Shown: in pieces, positions 60,627-64,000 of the stretch | Layout of the letters: every line of letters begins with the position of its first letter | Numbering within the stretch: position 1 is the stretch's first letter | NCBI RefSeq assembly: GCF_001050275.1 | Contig: NZ_BBYA01000010.1 | Coordinates: 372,001-436,000 of the forward strand | Direction of reading: 5' to 3' | DNA length: 64,000 nucleotides | Source of the DNA: Leptolinea tardivitalis | GTDB lineage: Bacteria > Chloroflexota > Anaerolineae > Anaerolineales > Anaerolineaceae | Notes under the pieces: model-generated | The model's input: only the letters and a program-made list of their open reading frames with translations | Databases searched by the model: none | Told to the model about the DNA's origin: nothing | Position numbers and translations under genes: made by a program

Positions 60627-61930
60627 GAAGATTCTTTTTCACCGGCTATCACCGGCGTTAATAATTCGGCGGTTCTGAGGAAATCCTGATATTCCATTTC
60701 CGCCTGTTGTTGGGCAGCTATGCGTTTCTCATTAATCACGTCCATATTCTTACCCAGGAGATCTACCAGTTGTTGATCCACCCGATGATTTTTGGATGCC
60801 TCCTGTAAAAAACTCAGGGCCTTATCTGGAGATAATCCTTTGCGATATGGGCGATTTTCGGTTAAAGCGGTAAAAATGTCTGCCACAGAGACGATTCTTG
60901 AGCCGAGCGGTAGGTCTGACTCTGTAAGGTGAAATGGATAACCCTTTCCATCCATGCTTTCATGATGATAAGCACTCCATAGGCGCACAACATCCAAAAT
61001 TTGAAGCGTTTCCATGATGCGAAAGGTGTGATAGGTATGGCGGCGGATTGTTTCGAATTCAGTTGAAGTCAGTTTGTCAGGTTTCTCTAAAATTTCAGCC
61101 GGGATGGCCAGTTTACCCAGATCATGCAGTAGCCCGGCAAGATGTAACATCCGGCAATCCAGAATCCCCAGACCGTATAACTGTCCAAGCTCTTTGGCAC
61201 AGGTAGCTACACCAACAGAATGAGTGGATGTATACGGGCTGCGGAAATCGATGATCCGTCTAAAAAGGTTAGAAAACCCTTTGAATTCTTCATCTGTAAT
61301 GGATAAAACCTGCCAGTCCAACCGCCGGCGCATGGTATTCAATGACAGGTAATAAACTGTGTCCAGCCAGAAGGCCTCGCGTTTAGACAGGGATATGAAT
61401 CCTTCGAACCATAACGGATGGAACCGGTCGCCAACCTGCGATTGGATACGCTCCACGATTCCATCCACTTGATCCAATACCTCCATATTGGGATCGATTA
61501 ACACAGCGATCCTGTCAGCCAGATGTAACAGATGACTGTAAGGAGAAACGGGAATCCCATTCAAGTTGGCACCTTCACCATTCTTCCAGGAGACGTGATG
61601 AAATCGCACAATTTCCGCTGCTTCAGCCAACGGCTGGAAGGATTTCAATAATAAATAGCCGCGAATGGGATGTCCGTATGGATCCTGATATTCAAAATCC
61701 AGAGCTCCCAGCCGGTCCTGGCGGGTCAGACCGCCCACATCATGCAATGCGGCAGCAATAACGATATTCTTGATAACCTCCTCGGGCAGACCCAGTTGCA
61801 CAGCTAAACCATAGGCGATCTGAGCGGTTCGCCGGTGATGGTCGGCTACCAGAGGGCTAACCAGATCAACGGCTTCTGAGATACAAAGAACCAGATCAAA
61901 TATCGAGGCTGTTGGATGGTGTTCTTCCAT
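60623..61930 (-). CDS. Dual-HD protein with C-terminal HD-GYP domain
   Basis: A 435-residue signalling phosphohydrolase. The first 200 residues contain an HD-like domain with altered spacing (DHHRRTAQIAYGLAVQLG, ALHDVGGLTRQDRLG, RFHHVSWKNGEG). The second half is a standard HD-GYP domain: HSVGVATCAKELG, GLLHDLGKLAIPAEIL, YHHESMDGKGYPFHL, VADIFTALTENRPYRKGL. HD-GYP proteins degrade cyclic di-GMP. The first HD has Gly-Gly after the HD pair and may be regulatory. No receiver or membrane segment is present. It is the third cyclic-di-GMP gene in this window, but not linked to the other two. It is a single minus-strand gene, convergent with GH51. Confidence 0.9.
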   Translation of the reverse strand: MEEHHPTASIFDLVLCISEAVDLVSPLVADHHRRTAQIAYGLAVQLGLPEEVIKNIVIAAALHDVGGLTRQDRLGALDFEYQDPYGHPIRGYLLLKSFQPLAEAAEIVRFHHVSWKNGEGANLNGIPVSPYSHLLHLADRIAVLIDPNMEVLDQVDGIVERIQSQVGDRFHPLWFEGFISLSKREAFWLDTVYYLSLNTMRRRLDWQVLSITDEEFKGFSNLFRRIIDFRSPYTSTHSVGVATCAKELGQLYGLGILDCRMLHLAGLLHDLGKLAIPAEILEKPDKLTSTEFETIRRHTYHTFRIMETLQILDVVRLWSAYHHESMDGKGYPFHLTESDLPLGSRIVSVADIFTALTENRPYRKGLSPDKALSFLQEASKNHRVDQQLVDLLGKNMDVINEKRIAAQQQAEMEYQDFLRTAELLTPVIAGEKESS

Positions 61931-62060
61931 ACGGTTCCTAATTTAGATTTCATTTCATTTGGTAGAGTTTTTCACAGGCTCCCAATACATCACGAAAAAC
62001 GGATGATGGTACTGCTACATTTGATGCACCTTCTCAAATACCTGCAACGTAGATACGGCT

Positions 62061-62861
62061 TTATTCGTTATCAAGGTAAAAAACCATCTTTTTTAAATCG
62101 GCTTCTGCTTTTCCTATTTTCTCTTTATACACTTCCACCTGTCGACTCAAGGATGAACCCGGGTGACTGGCTTTATAACCGGCTTCCATTTGACTCATCC
62201 AGGCCTGTAATTGCGTTTTTTCAGGTGATGGATATGTTCCACAGAATGTGATTTGTTCTATTGGCAATCGCGGCGGCATGGGCGGGTAAATGTCTCGTGC
62301 ATAACCAAACACGATGGTAGTCAATGGGATCACACCGCCGGGTAAGCCAAGCATCTCTTTCAGGTATCCAACATCCAACAAGCCCGTCCGCCCGGTTTCA
62401 GACAGCATGACAGACGATACGCCTAACGCCTCAGCCGCTATCGTCATATTCATGGCAGCCAGAGAAGCATTCATGACGGCAGTTGTATATTCCACCAGAG
62501 GACTGTATGGGAAAACATCCATTACCTGTTTAAGTCGGTATGTATCCGCCAGGATGATCACAGCCCTGCGGGCATTGAATGGAATGGTTCGTCCGAAAAT
62601 CTTTTTCCAGTCAGCCGATGTAAAAACCACAAACGACCAGGTCTGTAAATTGACCGTTGACGGCGCCACCCGTCCGGCTTCAAGAATGGCGGAAAAAACA
62701 TCTGCCGGAATCTCTTCTCCATTAAATGACCGGATACTCCGCCTGTTGAGGATTACCTGTATCAATTTGTTCTCTTTAAGGGATACAGGAATTTGAGGTC
62801 TCCCTTTCAACAGTCGGAAAAGATTGACAAGGAATGTTCCCATTCCAGCACTGTCGCTCAT
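62061..62861 (-). CDS. Nitroreductase family protein
   Basis: A 266-residue FMN enzyme of the nitroreductase superfamily. The FMN-binding opening is LNRRSIRSFNGEEIPADVFS, followed by AGRVAPSTVNLQTWSFVVF, the VEYTTAVMNASLAAMNMTIAAEALG helix and the GLPGGVIPLTTIVFGYARD segment. A C-terminal tail of about 70 residues, ending in a charged helix, is longer than usual. Its start overlaps the stop of the radical SAM gene by four bases, so the two are made together. The substrate is unknown; coupling to a radical SAM enzyme suggests modification of a metabolite or peptide, not general nitro-compound reduction. Confidence 0.9.
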   Translation of the reverse strand: MSDSAGMGTFLVNLFRLLKGRPQIPVSLKENKLIQVILNRRSIRSFNGEEIPADVFSAILEAGRVAPSTVNLQTWSFVVFTSADWKKIFGRTIPFNARRAVIILADTYRLKQVMDVFPYSPLVEYTTAVMNASLAAMNMTIAAEALGVSSVMLSETGRTGLLDVGYLKEMLGLPGGVIPLTTIVFGYARDIYPPMPPRLPIEQITFCGTYPSPEKTQLQAWMSQMEAGYKASHPGSSLSRQVEVYKEKIGKAEADLKKMVFYLDNE

Positions 62862-64000
62862 GAAGAGACGTTTTCCTCTTTCTTTTCCAGCACAGAGATA
62901 AAGCCGCCAAACTGCCGGTATTCATCCAACCGGCAAGAATTTACAAATTTACCATCATAGATGGTGATATCAGGGCAGCTGTCACACATATCAGCGCGCC
63001 CATCCGGCAGCAGGTCAGGCGCCTGGATGATGCCAATACTCTGCATGTTCACGCTCTCAAATACTTTACCGGGATGTTTAATTACATCGCGGAGCCGGTT
63101 CTTCCAGGCTTGCCGCAGGGTTTTATCCCAGGGTGCCAGCAAGAAAATTTTCGGTCCAATTCTGGCTGTAGAAAGATAAGCCAGATACCGGCCGGTATAC
63201 CAGTGGTGACCAATCTGCGCCACTTCCATGGTCTTTTTTCCCACGGAACCATAGGCCTTATCCTTCCCTCCCACCAGGGCACCAATAAGCCATTTGTAAC
63301 TATCATGCCGTATGCTGCCGCCCAGATAACCAGAGGCTTCATATTCAGGAAAATTATCTTTGATAATTTGATAGACTTCATTGGATGTGATGAATTTCTC
63401 ATCAAATCGATCGCGTGTGTAGCTGAGTTTACTGAGGTCAACCTGTTGATCTCGGATGTCAATTCCAACGCTGTCGTCCAACGTCATGGTACGGTAGGTG
63501 ATAAAAACCAAACCCTGCACTTTTTCAAAATTTTGCTGCCCCCAGCGGACTACATCAGGAATCTCATGGTAGGTGGACGGATAAACTGTGGAATTAAACA
63601 CCAGATACAGGCCGCCTTCCCGGCTAACCATATCCGCATACATCTGGCGCAGGTCATTGAGTTCCTTTTCTGTCTTATTGTTCCAATGAGGCCGGTTCTG
63701 GTGACTGTCAATGTGCATGGTGAATCCTGCCAGTCCAGCCTTCTTTAATTCATGCAATAGGTCGGGTGTGAGAGCCAATCCGTTGGTCAGTATGACAGGC
63801 TTGATCCCCTGCTGTTTCATAAAAGCCACCAGGTCAATAATTTGCGGATAAATCAACGGCTCACCGCCCGCTATGGAGAAATTATCAGGGTTGCGCCATT
63901 TCTTGAAGAAAAGCACTTCCTCTTTCAATTGTTCCAGCGATTTGTGGCCGGTTTTATACTGGCGATAGCAACCTTCGCAGTGAATATTACAGATATCGGT
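62858..64000 (-). CDS. Radical SAM protein, N-terminus outside the window
   Basis: At least 380 residues, open to the right edge. The cluster motif CNIHCEGC (CxxxCxxC) lies only four codons from the edge, so just the short N-terminal start is missing. SAM-binding landmarks follow: FSIAGGEPLIYPQIIDLVAF and IKPVILTNGLALTPDLL, with GFTMHIDSHQNRPHW on a later barrel strand. The C-terminal part has a further cysteine set, MCDSCPD and NSCRLDEY, which could hold an auxiliary iron-sulfur cluster. The middle region (residues about 200-330) matches nothing I know. It overlaps the nitroreductase gene by four bases. Substrate and product unknown. Confidence 0.9.
   Translation of the reverse strand, partial: TDICNIHCEGCYRQYKTGHKSLEQLKEEVLFFKKWRNPDNFSIAGGEPLIYPQIIDLVAFMKQQGIKPVILTNGLALTPDLLHELKKAGLAGFTMHIDSHQNRPHWNNKTEKELNDLRQMYADMVSREGGLYLVFNSTVYPSTYHEIPDVVRWGQQNFEKVQGLVFITYRTMTLDDSVGIDIRDQQVDLSKLSYTRDRFDEKFITSNEVYQIIKDNFPEYEASGYLGGSIRHDSYKWLIGALVGGKDKAYGSVGKKTMEVAQIGHHWYTGRYLAYLSTARIGPKIFLLAPWDKTLRQAWKNRLRDVIKHPGKVFESVNMQSIGIIQAPDLLPDGRADMCDSCPDITIYDGKFVNSCRLDEYRQFGGFISVLEKKEENVSS

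Overview
The window looks like a chromosomal segment from a mesophilic, monoderm member of the Chloroflexota, most likely class Anaerolineae. This is inferred from gene content and style, not from a marker gene. The clues are lipoproteins with Thr/Pro-rich stalks, a giant DUF11-repeat surface protein with its own sortase domain, type-E-like sortases, and clusters of LacI regulators, sugar ABC transporters and glycosidases. Base composition is intermediate. TGA is used as an ordinary stop codon. No rRNA, CRISPR array, prophage or insertion sequence was seen; there are two tRNA genes (Cys and Gly).

Layout. 0-5 kb: a winged-helix regulator, a small DUF1294 membrane protein, bacterioferritin, the SurE nucleotidase and an NSS-family sodium symporter. 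4.9-12.6 kb: one gene of about 2570 codons encoding a signal peptide, about 17 DUF11-like repeats, two SdrD-B-like domains, an MPETGF sorting-type motif and a C-terminal sortase domain. 12.9-19.8 kb (minus strand): a signalling run made of a PAS-GAF-GGDEF diguanylate cyclase, a response regulator-PAS-GAF-HD-GYP gene split by a single in-frame TGA, an ADP-ribosylglycohydrolase and an EamA transporter. 20-22.3 kb: ECF sigma factor, membrane anti-sigma-like protein and Nudix hydrolase, overlapping by 4 bases each. 22.4-34.7 kb: housekeeping and envelope genes (SixA, thioredoxin, S9 peptidase, two stalked lipoproteins, two CDF metal exporters, aminotransferase V, a second sortase, HAD phosphatase, an orphan solute-binding lipoprotein, RNase HI, a ClbS/DinB-like protein). 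34.9-40.2 kb: tRNA-Cys, a TetR-controlled ABC-2 exporter, a luciferase-like oxidoreductase and tRNA-Gly.

40.2-60.6 kb is a carbohydrate region. On the minus strand lie mannose-6-phosphate isomerase, a ROK fructokinase and an unusual regulator in which a DeoR head and tail flank a periplasmic-binding-protein fold that appears circularly permuted. Divergently transcribed is a ribose/xylose-type ABC transporter whose binding protein consists of two almost identical domains from a 972-bp tandem duplication. Then come a LacI regulator, xylulokinase, a cytoplasmic GH3 glycosidase, a second paralogous LacI regulator, a MalEFG-type oligosaccharide transporter and a GH51 arabinofuranosidase. Together these read as a pathway that imports arabinoxylan-derived oligosaccharides and pentoses, hydrolyses them inside the cell and phosphorylates xylulose. 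LacI-type operator boxes sit directly on the promoters of both LacI genes.

60.6-64 kb: a dual-HD (HD-GYP) protein, a nitroreductase and a radical SAM protein that runs off the right edge.

Most worth a second look: the self-sortase surface protein, the point nonsense codon in the HD-GYP gene, the duplicated binding protein, the permuted DeoR/PBP regulator, and extended orphan Shine-Dalgarno sequences (STAB-SD-like) in the leaders of both solute-binding-protein genes.
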